Positions 35,413-45,220 are shown, counted from the stretch's first letter. The stretch is DNA of 64,000 nucleotides from Lachnospiraceae bacterium (GCA_021199655.1 JAJQHQ010000101.1:1-64000); one strand, 5' to 3'. Notes: generated by a model from the letters alone, not told the origin. Numbers and translations: made by a program.

Positions 35413-36563
35413 GCATCCGCTCCGGCTACCTGATCTGTCGGTTCCGCGGCTGTCTGCAAATGATCCTGCTCTGCAGCCGCATCCTCTTTCAACTCATAGT
35501 GCGTCCCGAACTGTTCATTTTCAAACTTTCTCCAGTCAAAGACAGCTTCCACGGAAGCAATACCGACCTCGATCATGGAATCGTCCGGCTCTTTCGTCGT
35601 CATATGCTGCATCATCATACCCGGACGGCTCAGGGCATTGATCACCTTATTATCCGTCCGGCCAGCGAGCTGAATGAACTCGTACGACACGCCGGCGATC
35701 AGAGGAAGCAGCGCCAGCCGCAGCACGATCCGCCATAAGGACGAATTTACATGGAATAACGCAAACAGCGGGATACTGAACAGCATGATAAAGATAATGC
35801 TGATAAACATGACAATGAACAGAAAGCTTGTACCGCAGCGCTTATGCTCACGCGAACATTTCCGTACATTTTCTACCGTCAGCTCCAGTCCGTTCTCAAT
35901 ACAGTTGATGCACTTATGTTCCGCACCGTGATACATAAAGGTGCGCTGGATGTCCTTCATCCGCGAGATCAGCAGAAGATATCCAAAGAAGATCAGCAGC
36001 TTCACCGCACTCTCGATCATCAACAGTATCGTTTCTGATTTGATCACCGGATTCAGGAGCCTCGAAATAAAATACGGCAGCATCATAAACAGCACAACAG
36101 AAAAAGCCAGTGAAAAAATGACCGTCAGCGTCATCAGCCAGTCGTCATCGTCAGAACCTTCCCCGCTGGCTGCTTCTTTTGCCAGCTTTTTCTCACATTT
36201 TTCCAGTGTCTTTTCCGCTGCTTCCGTCTTGCCCTTCGCCCGCAGCTTTTCTGCCTTTGCAGCAGCCTTTTTGCGCGCCTTGCCCTCACGCTCTGCACGC
36301 TCTTCTTCCGTCTCCTCCGCAAAAAAGGACGCAGAGAACATCAGCGTCTTCATTCCTAAGATCATAGAATCAAAAAAATTCACAACGCCGCGGATGATCG
36401 GGAGCTTTACGAATTTATGCTTCTGAAGTTTTTCACTGGAGCAATCCTGTGTATCAACCACGATCTTCCCGTCCTGCGTCCTCACAGCTACCGCATAGCG
36501 GCCGCGGTTGCGCATCATGACGCCTTCGATCACAGCCTGACCTCCGATACCGGATGGTTTCAT
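35409..36563 (-). CDS. DUF1385 (YqhQ-like) membrane protein
   Basis: Protein of 384 residues with the DUF1385 start (GIGGQAVIEGVMMRNRG), LPIIRGVVNF, and the conserved membrane part (FMYHGAEHKCINC, HKRCGTSFLFIVM). A strongly charged insert rich in Ala, Lys and Glu (residues about 86-145) forms a likely coiled coil before the first membrane pair. This protein is commonly next to prmC/prfA in Clostridia; its function is not known. It is translationally coupled to prmC. Confidence 0.88.
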   Translation of the reverse strand: MKPSGIGGQAVIEGVMMRNRGRYAVAVRTQDGKIVVDTQDCSSEKLQKHKFVKLPIIRGVVNFFDSMILGMKTLMFSASFFAEETEEERAEREGKARKKAAAKAEKLRAKGKTEAAEKTLEKCEKKLAKEAASGEGSDDDDWLMTLTVIFSLAFSVVLFMMLPYFISRLLNPVIKSETILLMIESAVKLLIFFGYLLLISRMKDIQRTFMYHGAEHKCINCIENGLELTVENVRKCSREHKRCGTSFLFIVMFISIIFIMLFSIPLFALFHVNSSLWRIVLRLALLPLIAGVSYEFIQLAGRTDNKVINALSRPGMMMQHMTTKEPDDSMIEVGIASVEAVFDWRKFENEQFGTHYELKEDAAAEQDHLQTAAEPTDQVAGADA

Positions 36564-36723
36564 ATAATCGTCCCTTTCCAGACCTTCCTGATCACCCGCC
36601 CGACTTTCGTACGCAGAGAATCAGGAAATGCTTCTCTATATCAAAAACATTTTTATTTTCCTATACTATAAAAACAGGTTGAGATCCTGCGAACCCCAAC
36701 CCAATCTTTTCCCCGTCTATTTT

Positions 36724-36924
36724 CTACTGGAGACCATACTTCTTGTTGAAGCGCTCGATACGTCCGCGCGCGGTAGCTACCTTCTGCTGTCCGGAATAGA
36801 ACGGATGGCACTTGGAGCAAATCTCCACGTGAATGCTCGGCTTTGTTGAACCTGTCACGAACGTGTTGCCACAGTTGCAGGTCACCTCCGCCTGATAATA
36901 CTTCGGCTGAATTGCTTCTTTCAT
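36724..36924 (-). CDS. rpmE: Ribosomal protein L31
   Basis: Protein of 66 residues starting [15 protein letters not shown] lies eight bases before this ATG, so the upstream GTG is not used. It has the zinc-binding form (CNCGNTF and [10 protein letters not shown]). A promoter at 37169-37197 and a structured leader of about 240 bases precede it. Confidence 0.93.
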   Translation of the reverse strand: MKEAIQPKYYQAEVTCNCGNTFVTGSTKPSIHVEICSKCHPFYSGQQKVATARGRIERFNKKYGLQ

Positions 36925-37088
36925 CTTATTCACCTCTTCTTTTCATGATCGTGAACTTCCTGCTTTCACCTGTCAGAAGCCGGTAAAACACCTCTGGTGG
37001 CTCCAGTCATATTCCCGGTCAATGCCGCTCGACTGTTACCGCGGCAAGTCTCTCCGGGCTATCCCTGCAAGTCCCTGCAGTTCTTATC

Positions 37089-37141
37089 GTAACTGCTCCA
37101 TGCTTTCGCATCAGACACGAAAAGATATCGTGAACAGTTAC
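37089..37141. repeat. Hairpin repeat family, divergent copy in rpmE leader
   Basis: GTAACTG (37089-37095) and CAGTTAC (37135-37141) keep the stem, but the loop is 39 bases with an inner CGTG/CACG-type pairing. In the rpmE transcript it may be a control structure. Confidence 0.5.
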
Positions 37142-37168
37142 CCTGTATCCTGTTTTCACAACAAACGG

Positions 37169-37197
37169 AGCATAGCATAATTCATACAGAAATGCAA
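37169..37197 (-). promoter_or_regulatory. Promoter of rpmE
   Basis: On the minus strand TTGCAT (37197-37192), 17-base spacer, TATGCT (37174-37169). It overlaps the rho 3-prime untranslated region. Confidence 0.55.
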
Positions 37198-37211
37198 GGA
37201 TTTTTTATGTT

Positions 37212-38855
37212 TTAGATAAACTTCTGTCTCCGTACACGCGTCACGAGCTCATGGTTATCCCTCGTATGCACAAACATATTCATAATGTTTTCAACCGCAT
37301 CGTCCGACTTCATGCCATTCAATGCCTTGCGCATGATATACATGGCTTCCTGTTCCTCACGGTTCAGCAGCAGATCCTCCCGCCGTGTACCGGACTTCGG
37401 AATATCGATAGCCGGGAAGACGCGTCTCTCCGAAAGCTTGCGGTCCAGGACAAGTTCCATATTGCCGGTGCCTTTAAATTCCTCATATACCACATCGTCC
37501 ATCTTGCTGCCTGTATCAACCAGCGCGGTCGCCAGGATCGTCAGGCTGCCGCCCTCACGCATATTCCTGGCCGCACCGAAGAAACGCTTCGGCATATGCA
37601 GCGCCGCCGGATCCAGACCGCCGGAAAGAGTACGGCCGCTGGGCGGTACCGTCAGGTTGTAGGCTCTTGCCAGACGTGTGATGCTGTCAAGCAGAATGAT
37701 CACGTCCTGTTTCTGTTCTACCAGACGTTTTGCTCGCTCGATCACCATTTCAGAAACACGTTTGTGATGCTCCGGCGTTTCATCAAACGTAGAATAGATG
37801 ACTTCCACATTATCCCCGCAGATTGCTTCCTTTATGTCTGTGACTTCCTCAGGACGCTCGTCGATCAGCAGGATCAGTATCCGCATCTCCAGATTATTTC
37901 TCAATATCGACCTTGCGACATCTTTTAGCAAAGTCGTCTTACCGGCTTTCGGCGGGGATACGATCATACCGCGCTGTCCTTTTCCGATCGGAGAAAACAG
38001 ATCCACAATGCGCATGGCCGTTCCTCTTGGGTCACGTTCCAGTCTGAGGCGTTCGTTCGGAAAGATTGGCGTCATATCCTCAAAATTGGCACGGCGCATG
38101 GCTTCAGACGGCGGAAGATCATTGATTTTCTTCAGATACAGCAGTGCGCTGAATTTTTCCTGCTGCGCTTTGATCCTTGTATTGCCAAAAATAATGTCTC
38201 CGGTCTTTAAATTAAATCTGCGAATCTGCGAAGGGGAGACATAGACATCGTTCTCACCCGGAAGATAATTATCGCTTCGGATAAAGCCATAGCCGTCGGG
38301 CATGACTTCAAGAATCCCGCTCACCGACTGACCGCTGTCCAGCTGGGAAAGCTCCGCGGGCGGACGATCCGCGTCCGAGAGGTGTGACTCCGTCCCGTTC
38401 TCCGGCAAACGCCTGCGTCGTTGCATCGGTCTTGTGCTGTCGTCCGGGGATGCCCCCTGACGGGAAGTTCGGCTGCGTCTCTCATCCGTCCTTCCTGTAT
38501 CCGTGCGGGGTGTTCCTGTCACCGGACGCTTCCCGCTGTCTGCAGCCGAGGCCGCAGTTGCATGATTCCCATCATCCGTTACCGTATCTGCCGGTACATG
38601 GTTTTCCGTATCCGCAGCAGAAGCAGCCGGCGCGTGGCTTTCCGTGTCCGCAGCTGAAACAGCCGGCTCATGGCTTTCCGTGTCCGCGGCTGAAACAGCA
38701 GGCTCATGGCTTTCCGCGGCCTTGTCTTTTTCGTCCTGCTGCAGCATGACTTCAATCAACTGCGCTTTGCGTAACGCAGACGTACCTTTCAAGCCTCTGG
38801 CTTTCGCAAGGTCTTTCAAAATCGCCAAAGACAGCGATTCATATTTTTCTTTCAT
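37212..38855 (-). CDS. rho: Transcription termination factor Rho with repeat-rich insert
   Basis: Protein of 547 residues; Rho is usually about 420. The N-terminal helix bundle (residues 1-47) is followed by a disordered insert (48-180) made of five 12-residue repeats ([12 protein letters not shown] type, 48-107) and an Arg-rich part ([18 protein letters not shown]). Then come the RNA-binding OB fold ([17 protein letters not shown]), Walker A PPKAGKTT and the hexamer ATPase domain ([12 protein letters not shown]). I start at ATG 38855 because AAGAGGTG precedes it; a GTG six bases upstream overlaps that site. It has its own promoter at 38965. Confidence 0.95.
   Translation of the reverse strand: MKEKYESLSLAILKDLAKARGLKGTSALRKAQLIEVMLQQDEKDKAAESHEPAVSAADTESHEPAVSAADTESHAPAASAADTENHVPADTVTDDGNHATAASAADSGKRPVTGTPRTDTGRTDERRSRTSRQGASPDDSTRPMQRRRRLPENGTESHLSDADRPPAELSQLDSGQSVSGILEVMPDGYGFIRSDNYLPGENDVYVSPSQIRRFNLKTGDIIFGNTRIKAQQEKFSALLYLKKINDLPPSEAMRRANFEDMTPIFPNERLRLERDPRGTAMRIVDLFSPIGKGQRGMIVSPPKAGKTTLLKDVARSILRNNLEMRILILLIDERPEEVTDIKEAICGDNVEVIYSTFDETPEHHKRVSEMVIERAKRLVEQKQDVIILLDSITRLARAYNLTVPPSGRTLSGGLDPAALHMPKRFFGAARNMREGGSLTILATALVDTGSKMDDVVYEEFKGTGNMELVLDRKLSERRVFPAIDIPKSGTRREDLLLNREEQEAMYIMRKALNGMKSDDAVENIMNMFVHTRDNHELVTRVRRQKFI
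38535..38714 (-). repeat. Five 36-base tandem repeats inside rho
   Basis: Five tandem units of 36 bases encode [12 protein letters not shown], the same again, [24 protein letters not shown] and [12 protein letters not shown]. The first two are identical in protein, the last two have drifted, so the array seems to grow from one end. Repeat number may vary between strains. Confidence 0.9.
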
Positions 38856-38964
38856 AAACACCTCTTAAAAAAATAGATTGAAATAAATTGGAATATGCTT
38901 TGATGAATTCACGGGAAAACCATTTGTCTGATCAGACAGAAACGTTCACGTTAATCTGTAAAAA

Positions 38965-38993
38965 ACGATAGCACAGTTTTTTTTAATTGTCAA
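38965..38993 (-). promoter_or_regulatory. Promoter of rho
   Basis: On the minus strand TTGACA (38993-38988), 17-base spacer, TATCGT (38970-38965), just after the terminator of the ribosomal operon. Confidence 0.65.
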
Positions 38994-39000
38994 TTGAAAA

Positions 39001-39037
39001 TCCGTGTAACTGTTCAGCACTTTCACAGTTACACGGA
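39001..39037 (-). terminator. Terminator of ribosomal superoperon formed by a hairpin repeat copy
   Basis: The hairpin repeat GTAACTGT/ACAGTTAC (39006-39032, loop TCAGCACTTTC) is extended by TCCGT/ACGGA to a 13-base stem, and on the minus strand TTTTC follows. It lies 21 bases after rplQ and is the only terminator candidate there, so here the repeat seems to serve as the operon terminator. Confidence 0.75.
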
Positions 39038-39057
39038 TTTCACGATCCGAAATGAGA

Positions 39058-39594
39058 TTATACGAGCTCAAGGACAACAGTCGGAGCACCGTCGCCTCTG
39101 CGCTGTCCAATCTTTACAATTCTGGTGTAACCGCCGTTGCGGTCTGCGTACTTCGGCGCAATCTCGTCAAACAGCTTTTCTACCAGATCCACATCCTTTG
39201 TGTTCTTCTTCCGTCCGGCAGCTTCCTTCGGTACTTCCTTTACCGGATAGAGCACTTTCAGCATCTGACGGCGAGCATGCAGACGGCTCGGCTTATCCTT
39301 TTTGATCTGCTTCTCGACCTCATCATATACAGTAACCTTCTTGCCGTCCTTGACTTCTTTTACGCGCTTTCCGTCCTTGTCCTTACGGGCAACCTTTGCG
39401 GTCACTGTGACAGTCTCATAATTATCGCGCTCTCTGACAGCAAGAGCGATCAGATGCTCTGCCATTTTACGGACTTCCTTGGCTTTCGCCTCTGTAGTCA
39501 CAATCCTGCCTCTGTAGATCAGTGATGTGGTCTGGCTGCGGAGCAGTGCCTTTCTCTGATCAGAGGTTCTGCTGAGTTTTCTATATCCTGACAT
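39058..39594 (-). CDS. rplQ: Ribosomal protein L17 (long form)
   Basis: Protein of 178 residues against the usual 115-130. The N-terminal core ([19 protein letters not shown]) and the end ([18 protein letters not shown]) are normal. A Lys/Asp/Glu-rich insert lies in the middle ([20 protein letters not shown] and further), a form I associate with Lachnospiraceae. Last gene of the superoperon. Confidence 0.95.
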   Translation of the reverse strand: MSGYRKLSRTSDQRKALLRSQTTSLIYRGRIVTTEAKAKEVRKMAEHLIALAVRERDNYETVTVTAKVARKDKDGKRVKEVKDGKKVTVYDEVEKQIKKDKPSRLHARRQMLKVLYPVKEVPKEAAGRKKNTKDVDLVEKLFDEIAPKYADRNGGYTRIVKIGQRRGDGAPTVVLELV

Positions 39595-39673
39595 TATAGT
39601 ACTCCTTCATGATTCTCCATACCGCCACGCTCTTCGGGCTTACTGACGGCATGCGTTGCTGTGGTTTTCAATA

Positions 39674-40633
39674 TCATTCATCACTCGGATTCAGGGACAG
39701 TCCCAATTCCTTAAGCTTGCTTAATACTTCTTCAAGCGACTTCCGGCCAAGATTGCGAACCTTCATCATATCCTCTGATGTCTTGCTGCAAAGCTCCTCA
39801 ACCGTATTGATGCCTGCACGCTTCAGGCAATTGAAAGAGCGGACAGAAAGCTCCAGTTCGTCGATATTCATCTCAAGAACCTTCTCCTTCTCATTGTCTT
39901 CTTTCTCATTCATGATCTCTACGGACTTCGCATTCTCAGAGAGATCAATAAACAGTCCCAGATGCGCGCTCAGCACCTTCGCCGCCAGGCTGACTGCCTC
40001 ATCCGGCTCCAATGTCGCATTCGTATATACGTCCAATGTCAGCTTATCGTAATCCGTCACCTGACCTACACGGGTGTCTTCAATTGTGATATTTACCCGC
40101 TCAACAGGTGTATAAATCGCGTCTACCGCAATCACGCCGATCGGCATATCTTCCGTCTTGCCTTTTTCGGCACTGACATAACCGCGTCCTTTTGTGATGG
40201 TCAGCTCCATATAAATTCTGGAATCCTGCCCGCCGTTTAAGGTTGCGATCACCTGATCCGGATTCATGATCTCAATGTCCTGATCCACCTGAATATCCGC
40301 ACCAGTCACCACGCCTTCCCCTTCAAACTCAAGGTAAGCGATCTTTGGCTCGTCAGTCTCACTGGTATTCTTGATCGCCAGTGATTTAATATTCATGATG
40401 ATCTCGGTAACATCTTCCTTTACTCCGGGAATAGAGCTGAATTCATGCAGCACACCTTCAATCTTAACCTGACTGACGGCCGCGCCCGGCAATGAGGAGA
40501 GCATAATTCTTCTCAGGGAATTGCCGAGTGTCGTTCCGTAGCCACGCTCAAGCGGTTCTACTACAAATCTTCCAAATCTCTTATCTTCCGACATTTCCGC
40601 GATTTCAATCTTCGGTTTGTTAAAATCAAGCAC
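39674..40633 (-). CDS. rpoA: RNA polymerase alpha subunit
   Basis: Protein of 319 residues with the assembly domain ([20 protein letters not shown]), a linker and the C-terminal DNA-binding domain ([20 protein letters not shown]). It starts with GTG: AAAGGAGG lies about ten bases before it and no ATG fits. Usual place between rpsD and rplQ. Confidence 0.97.
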   Translation of the reverse strand: MLDFNKPKIEIAEMSEDKRFGRFVVEPLERGYGTTLGNSLRRIMLSSLPGAAVSQVKIEGVLHEFSSIPGVKEDVTEIIMNIKSLAIKNTSETDEPKIAYLEFEGEGVVTGADIQVDQDIEIMNPDQVIATLNGGQDSRIYMELTITKGRGYVSAEKGKTEDMPIGVIAVDAIYTPVERVNITIEDTRVGQVTDYDKLTLDVYTNATLEPDEAVSLAAKVLSAHLGLFIDLSENAKSVEIMNEKEDNEKEKVLEMNIDELELSVRSFNCLKRAGINTVEELCSKTSEDMMKVRNLGRKSLEEVLSKLKELGLSLNPSDE

Positions 40634-40693
40634 TCTATAGCCCCTCCTTTTCTGGGTTCGTTAACTGAGGGTATCGCGCAGTGCGCGCACTGA

Positions 40694-41287
40694 TTACTTA
40701 GAATAGAGCTCGACGATAAGCACCTCATTTACCGGAACATCAATCACTTCTCTGGTCGGAAGCTCCTTCACAGTGCCCTTTAATGCTTCCGGATCCGCTT
40801 CCAGCCACTCCGGAACCATACGTCCGCCTGTAGACTCAAGGATGTCCTTGTATCTTACGGAGCCTTTGCACTTTTCTTTGATCTCGATCGTATCACCGGC
40901 TTTTACGAGGTAGGACGGGATGTTCACCTGCTTGCCGTTCACAAGCACATGCTTGTGATCAACGATCTGACGAGCTTCCTTTCTGGTTCTCGCAAATCCC
41001 AGGCGGAAAAGGACATTGTCCAGACGGGTCTCCAGCATGATCATCAGATTCGTACCGGTCTGACCCTGCATTCTGTCTGCCTTTTTATAATAATTGCGGA
41101 ACGGCTTCTCAAGTACACCGTAAATGAATTTTGCTTTCTGTTTTTCACGAAGCTGCAGACCATACTCACTGACTTTGCGGTTCGATCTTTTCAGCTCTCT
41201 TCTGGACTTTTTGTCATATCCCAGAACGGTCGGCTCAAGGCCAAGCGATCTGCATCTTTTAAGAACAGGAACTCTGTTTACTGCCAT
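40694..41287 (-). CDS. rpsD: Ribosomal protein S4
   Basis: Protein of 197 residues with the S4 RNA-binding domain ([20 protein letters not shown]). The N-terminus lacks the cysteine cluster, so it is the zinc-free form. S4 often represses its own operon in Firmicutes; no such site is evident here. Confidence 0.97.
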   Translation of the reverse strand: MAVNRVPVLKRCRSLGLEPTVLGYDKKSRRELKRSNRKVSEYGLQLREKQKAKFIYGVLEKPFRNYYKKADRMQGQTGTNLMIMLETRLDNVLFRLGFARTRKEARQIVDHKHVLVNGKQVNIPSYLVKAGDTIEIKEKCKGSVRYKDILESTGGRMVPEWLEADPEALKGTVKELPTREVIDVPVNEVLIVELYSK

Positions 41288-41305
41288 TTCTATAGACCTC
41301 CCTGA

Positions 41306-41704
41306 TTAGACTCTTCTGCGCTTCGGCGGACGGCATCCATTGTGCGGTACCGGCGTCACGTCGCGGATACTGGTAACTTCAAGACCGTTAGCGGAAAGTG
41401 CGCGGATTGCCGCTTCTCTTCCTGAACCCGGTCCCTTTACGAATACATCTACGGTCTTCAGACCATGAACCAGAGCTGCCTTTGTAGCAGTCTCCGCAGC
41501 CATCTGTGCTGCATACGGAGTGGATTTTCTTGAACCTCTGAAGCCAAGTCCGCCTGCGCTTGCCCATGACAAAGCATTCCCCTGTGCGTCCGTCAGAGTA
41601 ACGATCGTATTATTGAAGGATGATTTGATATGTGCCTGTCCGCGCTCGACGTTCTTCTTTACACGTCTCTTTGTCGCTTTCTTTGTAACTTTTTTAGCTG
41701 CCAT
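41306..41704 (-). CDS. rpsK: Ribosomal protein S11
   Basis: Protein of 132 residues with a Lys-rich start and the conserved [20 protein letters not shown] and [13 protein letters not shown] end. Normal length and place between rpsM and rpsD. Confidence 0.97.
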   Translation of the reverse strand: MAAKKVTKKATKRRVKKNVERGQAHIKSSFNNTIVTLTDAQGNALSWASAGGLGFRGSRKSTPYAAQMAAETATKAALVHGLKTVDVFVKGPGSGREAAIRALSANGLEVTSIRDVTPVPHNGCRPPKRRRV

Positions 41705-41785
41705 ATCTGACTTAACCTGCTTTCTTATAAATTATTCCTTTGGTATCAATCTTCCTGACTGTTTCGCATCTGCTCCACAGAACCA

Positions 41786-42154
41786 TTACTTCTTCTTGTT
41801 CGCTACAGTTCTCTTCGGTCCCTTGCGCGTTCTCGCGTTGTTCTTGGTGTTCTGTCCGCGCACCGGAAGGCCTCTTCTGTGACGGATACCTCTGTAGCAT
41901 CCGATCTCCTGAAGTCTCTTGATGTTGAGAGCGGTCTCGTTCTTAAGCGCGCCCTCTACTACATACTCTTCGCTGATGATGTCCTGGATTCTGCGGACTT
42001 CATCATCAGTCAGATCTCTGACCCGCGTGTCAGGATTTACATTCGCTGCGGCAAGAATCTTGTTTGAACTCGTACGGCCAATGCCATAGACGTAGGTCAA
42101 ACCGATTTCCACGCGTTTTTCTCTAGGTAAGTCTACACCAGAAATACGTGCCAT
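41786..42154 (-). CDS. rpsM: Ribosomal protein S13
   Basis: Protein of 122 residues starting [19 protein letters not shown] is eight bases before this ATG. Helix-two-turn-helix and basic tail ([17 protein letters not shown]) are present. Only 10 bases upstream of its ribosome binding site stands the end hairpin of a large intergenic element, unusual for this operon. Confidence 0.97.
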   Translation of the reverse strand: MARISGVDLPREKRVEIGLTYVYGIGRTSSNKILAAANVNPDTRVRDLTDDEVRRIQDIISEEYVVEGALKNETALNIKRLQEIGCYRGIRHRRGLPVRGQNTKNNARTRKGPKRTVANKKK

Positions 42155-42174
42155 GTAATTGTCCTCCATTACAT

Positions 42175-42540
42175 GTAATTCATCCGTTCACGGATGGATT
42201 ACCTACGCACCCGCCCATCGCGCCAGCGATCTTATTTGCGAGTGCAACTTTGATGTTGTTTCTAACTGGGGCATACTCTTATGCCCAGCCGTCCTTCGAC
42301 GACCTTTCCGGCTCATTAAGCCATGGTGCAATCTGCTCCGGCCCCCTGAATATCTGTCCTATAGCTGTCCCGGGCTTTTGTGATCCACCTTGCGCGGCAA
42401 CCCTATGCTTCCAGTGATGAACCATCCCTGTACACTCCCGCCGCTTAAGCGGCAGCATCGAGTGCCTTTTCCCCCGGCGGTTTCATGGGGGGAATTGTAC
42501 ATCGCCTTATCCTGTGCCGGTATTAAAAGCAATATCGCAA
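42175..42540 (-). other. Structured intergenic element in rpsM-rpmJ gap (possible IS200/IS605-derived RNA element)
   Basis: This gap is 567 bases. Read with the operon it shows CACTC/GAGTG enclosing GCCGCTTAAGCGGC (near 42465-42435), a stem CTGGGCATA/TATGCCCCAG (about 42290-42265), smaller hairpins and an end hairpin GTAATCCATCCG/CGGATGAATTAC (42202-42175). It holds a 48-codon frame (42425-42279, with KPGTAIGQIFRGPEQIAPW) that has no binding site. A terminal hairpin after a long folded RNA recalls right ends of IS200/IS605 elements and TnpB guide RNAs; no transposase gene is present. The identity is unproven. The remaining part up to 42721 holds a GCAGCTG/CAGCTGC hairpin near 42573-42593. Confidence 0.4.
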
Positions 42541-42721
42541 CGAAATAAATCCTCTGTCTAAATATATCTCTTCGCAGCTGTTCTGAGCAGCTGCATATCT
42601 TCTATATTAAAGTAAGAGCACAGCACTGCCGTTTTTAAGCGGCCGGAGCTCATTTATTCCATCGTTATATTGTTTCTCTGACAGTCGGAAGATCCGCTGC
42701 CTTTTCCGCCTGCTTCCTGTG

Positions 42722-42835
42722 TCAGCCCTGTCTCTGTTTGTGTTTCGGATTCTCACAGATGATCATGATCCTGCCTTTTCTCTTGATCACCTTACACTTC
42801 TCACAGATGGGCTTCACTGATGATCGAACCTTCAT
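42722..42835 (-). CDS. rpmJ: Ribosomal protein L36
   Basis: Protein of 37 residues starting [14 protein letters not shown] with the zinc ligands Cys11, Cys14, Cys27 and His32, ending KHKQRQG. Too short for usual gene finders. A GGAGG site lies upstream. It follows infA, as in other Firmicutes. Confidence 0.95.
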   Translation of the reverse strand: MKVRSSVKPICEKCKVIKRKGRIMIICENPKHKQRQG

Positions 42836-43035
42836 GGTCCATCCTCCTTTCGCTCATTTGTCGCTCTTTTTTTCAATGAACGACACATGCTGCTGCTTTG
42901 CTTTTTGCGCAAAAAAGATACAGAGATACTCTGTCTCCGCAAAAAGCTTTTCCAGTATATCATGCAGATTCCGGAAATGCAAGCATTTTTTCACTTTAAA
43001 GCAGGTCTTTTGCCCGCTTAAAATCTGCGCGAAAC

Positions 43036-43254
43036 TTATTTATCTCTCCAGATGATCCTGCCCTTTGTAAGGTCATACGGAGACAGTTCAATGGTCACCT
43101 TATCACCCGGAAGGATACGGATAAAATTCATGCGAAGCTTGCCGCTGATGTGCGCCAGCACGACATGCTTGTTCTCAAGTTCTACCCGGAACATAGCGTT
43201 CGGCAGCTTCTCAATCACTTTTCCCTCTACTTCGATGACGTCTGCTTTCGACAT
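43036..43254 (-). CDS. infA: Translation initiation factor IF-1
   Basis: Protein of 72 residues, an S1-like OB fold ([36 protein letters not shown]). Normal size and position between the KOW protein and rpmJ. Confidence 0.97.
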   Translation of the reverse strand: MSKADVIEVEGKVIEKLPNAMFRVELENKHVVLAHISGKLRMNFIRILPGDKVTIELSPYDLTKGRIIWRDK

Positions 43255-43301
43255 AATATTCTCCTTATTACCAGGTATATCCCGCGATTTTATGTTATTT
43301 C

Positions 43302-43327
43302 GTAACTGTCAGTACCTTCACAGTTAC
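43302..43327. repeat. Hairpin repeat family, copy 6
   Basis: GTAACTGT (43302-43309) and ACAGTTAC (43320-43327) with a 10-base loop CAGTACCTTC, one T shorter than the consensus. Between infA and the KOW-domain gene, inside the ribosomal operon. Confidence 0.85.
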
Positions 43328-43378
43328 GTTATTTAAACCCGATACGCGCCCGGATTCCTGTTCGATTTCTTCCCATTC

Positions 43379-43684
43379 TCAATTCAGTTCACTGCCGCCA
43401 GACAGTTCCTGTCCACGCGATTCCTGCATCTGCCTGTAATTTTTCAGGACTTTGCGTACATGCGCGTTGAGCGCAATCTCATTCATCTGCAAAAGCAACT
43501 CTTCCGGCAGGTGTGTGATCATCTGAACATGCTTTGGGTTCTTCTTCTTGGGATGTTCCAGTGTGCGAAGTCTGCCATCCGCAAGCAAAACATATTCCGG
43601 AGTCTCCTCCAGCACAACATTCAGGCTGCCTTTATCATGTCCTGCCTTCGAGATCGCAAGCTTCTCTGTTTTCCATACCTTCAT
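43379..43684 (-). CDS. KOW-domain RNA-binding protein (L14e/L6e-like)
   Basis: Protein of 101 residues starting MKVWKTEKLAISKAGHDKG. The first 55 residues form a KOW/SH3-like domain (YVLLADGRLRTLEHPKKKN), and a helical tail follows. Such a protein is regularly found between map and infA in Clostridia and probably contacts rRNA; the exact role is unknown. Starts upstream lack a binding site and run into a repeat hairpin. Confidence 0.85.
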   Translation of the reverse strand: MKVWKTEKLAISKAGHDKGSLNVVLEETPEYVLLADGRLRTLEHPKKKNPKHVQMITHLPEELLLQMNEIALNAHVRKVLKNYRQMQESRGQELSGGSELN

Positions 43685-43713
43685 GCAGCTTCTGCCTTTC
43701 TGCCAAACAGCTG

Positions 43714-43740
43714 GTGACTGTTCAATTCCTTCACAGTCAC
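43714..43740. repeat. Hairpin repeat family, copy 7 (covarying stem)
   Basis: GTGACTGT (43714-43721) and ACAGTCAC (43733-43740) around TCAATTCCTTC. Compared with copy 1 the third stem pair A-T is changed to G-C on both sides. Between map and the KOW gene. Confidence 0.85.
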
Positions 43741-43771
43741 CGCAGCTGCTTAATGCATGCCTGTGCATCTT

Positions 43772-44527
43772 CTACTTCGTCAAAGACAGGATCTCAGGCT
43801 CTCCGTCCGTGATCAGAATAGTATTCTCATAGTGTGCCGCCAGACTCTGGTCTTCCGTGACAACAGTCCAGTCGTCATCCAGCCACTCCACATCCGGTCT
43901 GCCGGCGGTGATCATCGGCTCAATCGCAAGCGTCATGCCTCTCACCAGACGGATTCCTCTCGTTCTCTGCCGGAAATTCGGAATCTGCGGATCCTCATGA
44001 AGCGCATGGCCAATTCCATGTCCGACAAGATCACGTACAACCCCGTATCCGAAGGATTCCGCATAATCACCGATTGCCGCAGAAATCTCATGGAGGCGAT
44101 GCCCTTCCCTGGCAAAGGCGATGCCGCGGAAGAAGCTCTCTTTGGTGACATCCATCAGCTTCTGTGCTTCCGGAGTGATCTGTCCAACACCATAGGTCCG
44201 TGCCGCATCGGAATGCATCCCCTTGTAAATCAGTCCTGCATCGACACTTACTATATCGCCCTCATGCAGGATTTTCCCCTTGTGAGGGATCCCGTGCACA
44301 ACCTCTTCATTAACGGAAATACAGAATGATGCCGGGAATCCATTGTAGTTCAGGAAATTTGCCGTGCAGCCATACCGACGGATGGCCTGCTCACCGATCT
44401 TATTCAGCTCCCAGGTCGATATTCCCGGACGAATGGCCGCTGCCAATTCTTCGTGTACCAGTTCCAGAAGCCTTCCGGCTTCCCGCATAAGCTCGATCTC
44501 ATGCGCGGTTTTAATCGTTACGGCCAT
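43772..44527 (-). CDS. map: Methionine aminopeptidase type I
   Basis: Protein of 251 residues starting MAVTIKTAHEIELMREAG, set by GGAGG six bases upstream. It removes the initiator Met. Metal ligands are in VSVDAGLIYKGMHSDAARTY (two Asp), GHGIGHALHE (His), LAIEPM (Glu) and ENTILIT (Glu). No N-terminal zinc extension. Confidence 0.96.
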   Translation of the reverse strand: MAVTIKTAHEIELMREAGRLLELVHEELAAAIRPGISTWELNKIGEQAIRRYGCTANFLNYNGFPASFCISVNEEVVHGIPHKGKILHEGDIVSVDAGLIYKGMHSDAARTYGVGQITPEAQKLMDVTKESFFRGIAFAREGHRLHEISAAIGDYAESFGYGVVRDLVGHGIGHALHEDPQIPNFRQRTRGIRLVRGMTLAIEPMITAGRPDVEWLDDDWTVVTEDQSLAAHYENTILITDGEPEILSLTK

Positions 44528-44528
44528 C

Positions 44529-45182
44529 TCACGCCTCCAGAATCCGGACGATCGCTGCAAAGACATCATTCATGTCCTGCGTTCCGTCCACCGTCCTGAG
44601 AATGTTCTGGCCGTCATAATAGTCAATCAGAGGTTGTGTCTGCTCATGATATACAGCGAGCCGCTTCTGCACCGTCTCAGGCTTATCATCATCGCGCAGG
44701 ACCAGCGGATCACCGCAGGCCTCGCACACATCGCCCTTCTTTGAAGGATTGTAAACGATATGGTACGTAGCGCCGCATTTTAAGCAGGCTCTTCTTCCGG
44801 ACATTCTTCTGACAATGTTCTCATCCGGTACATCTACATTGATTGCAAAATCCAGTCCGCCTTCCGCGGAACCATTTTTATTGAGTGCCGCGTCCAGTGC
44901 CTTTGCCTGGGGAATCGTGCGCGGGAATCCGTCCAGAATATAACCGTTCTGGCAGTCTTCCCAGGAAACCCGGTCGATCACCAAATCTACTGTCAATTCA
45001 TCCGGCACCAGAAGTCCCTGATCCATATATTCCTTCGCTTTCTTCCCAAGCTCCGTTCCGTTTTTGATGTTTGTCCGGAAGATATCTCCCGAGGAAATGT
45101 GCGGAACCTGATATTTTGCCGCTATCATTTTCGCCTGCGTGCCTTTCCCGGCACCCGGCGCGCCCAACATGACAATCTTCAT
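44529..45182 (-). CDS. adk: Adenylate kinase
   Basis: Protein of 217 residues. P-loop GAPGAGKGTQAKM, the NMP-binding part and a zinc lid with four cysteines (CLKCGATYHIVYNP and CEACGDP), the long Gram-positive form. One base separates its stop from the map start, so they are coupled. Confidence 0.97.
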   Translation of the reverse strand: MKIVMLGAPGAGKGTQAKMIAAKYQVPHISSGDIFRTNIKNGTELGKKAKEYMDQGLLVPDELTVDLVIDRVSWEDCQNGYILDGFPRTIPQAKALDAALNKNGSAEGGLDFAINVDVPDENIVRRMSGRRACLKCGATYHIVYNPSKKGDVCEACGDPLVLRDDDKPETVQKRLAVYHEQTQPLIDYYDGQNILRTVDGTQDMNDVFAAIVRILEA

Positions 45183-45220
45183 CCTGACTCCTCTTTTCTC
45201 GTTGCCCTATAACCCATTTT

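Noticed and set aside
36950..37140. Possible riboswitch in the rpmE leader
   Set aside because: Hairpins are present but no known aptamer core was recognised, so only the promoter and the repeat copy are listed.
38535..38714. Possible CRISPR array (regular 36-base repeats)
   Set aside because: The units are contiguous with no spacers and lie in frame inside rho.
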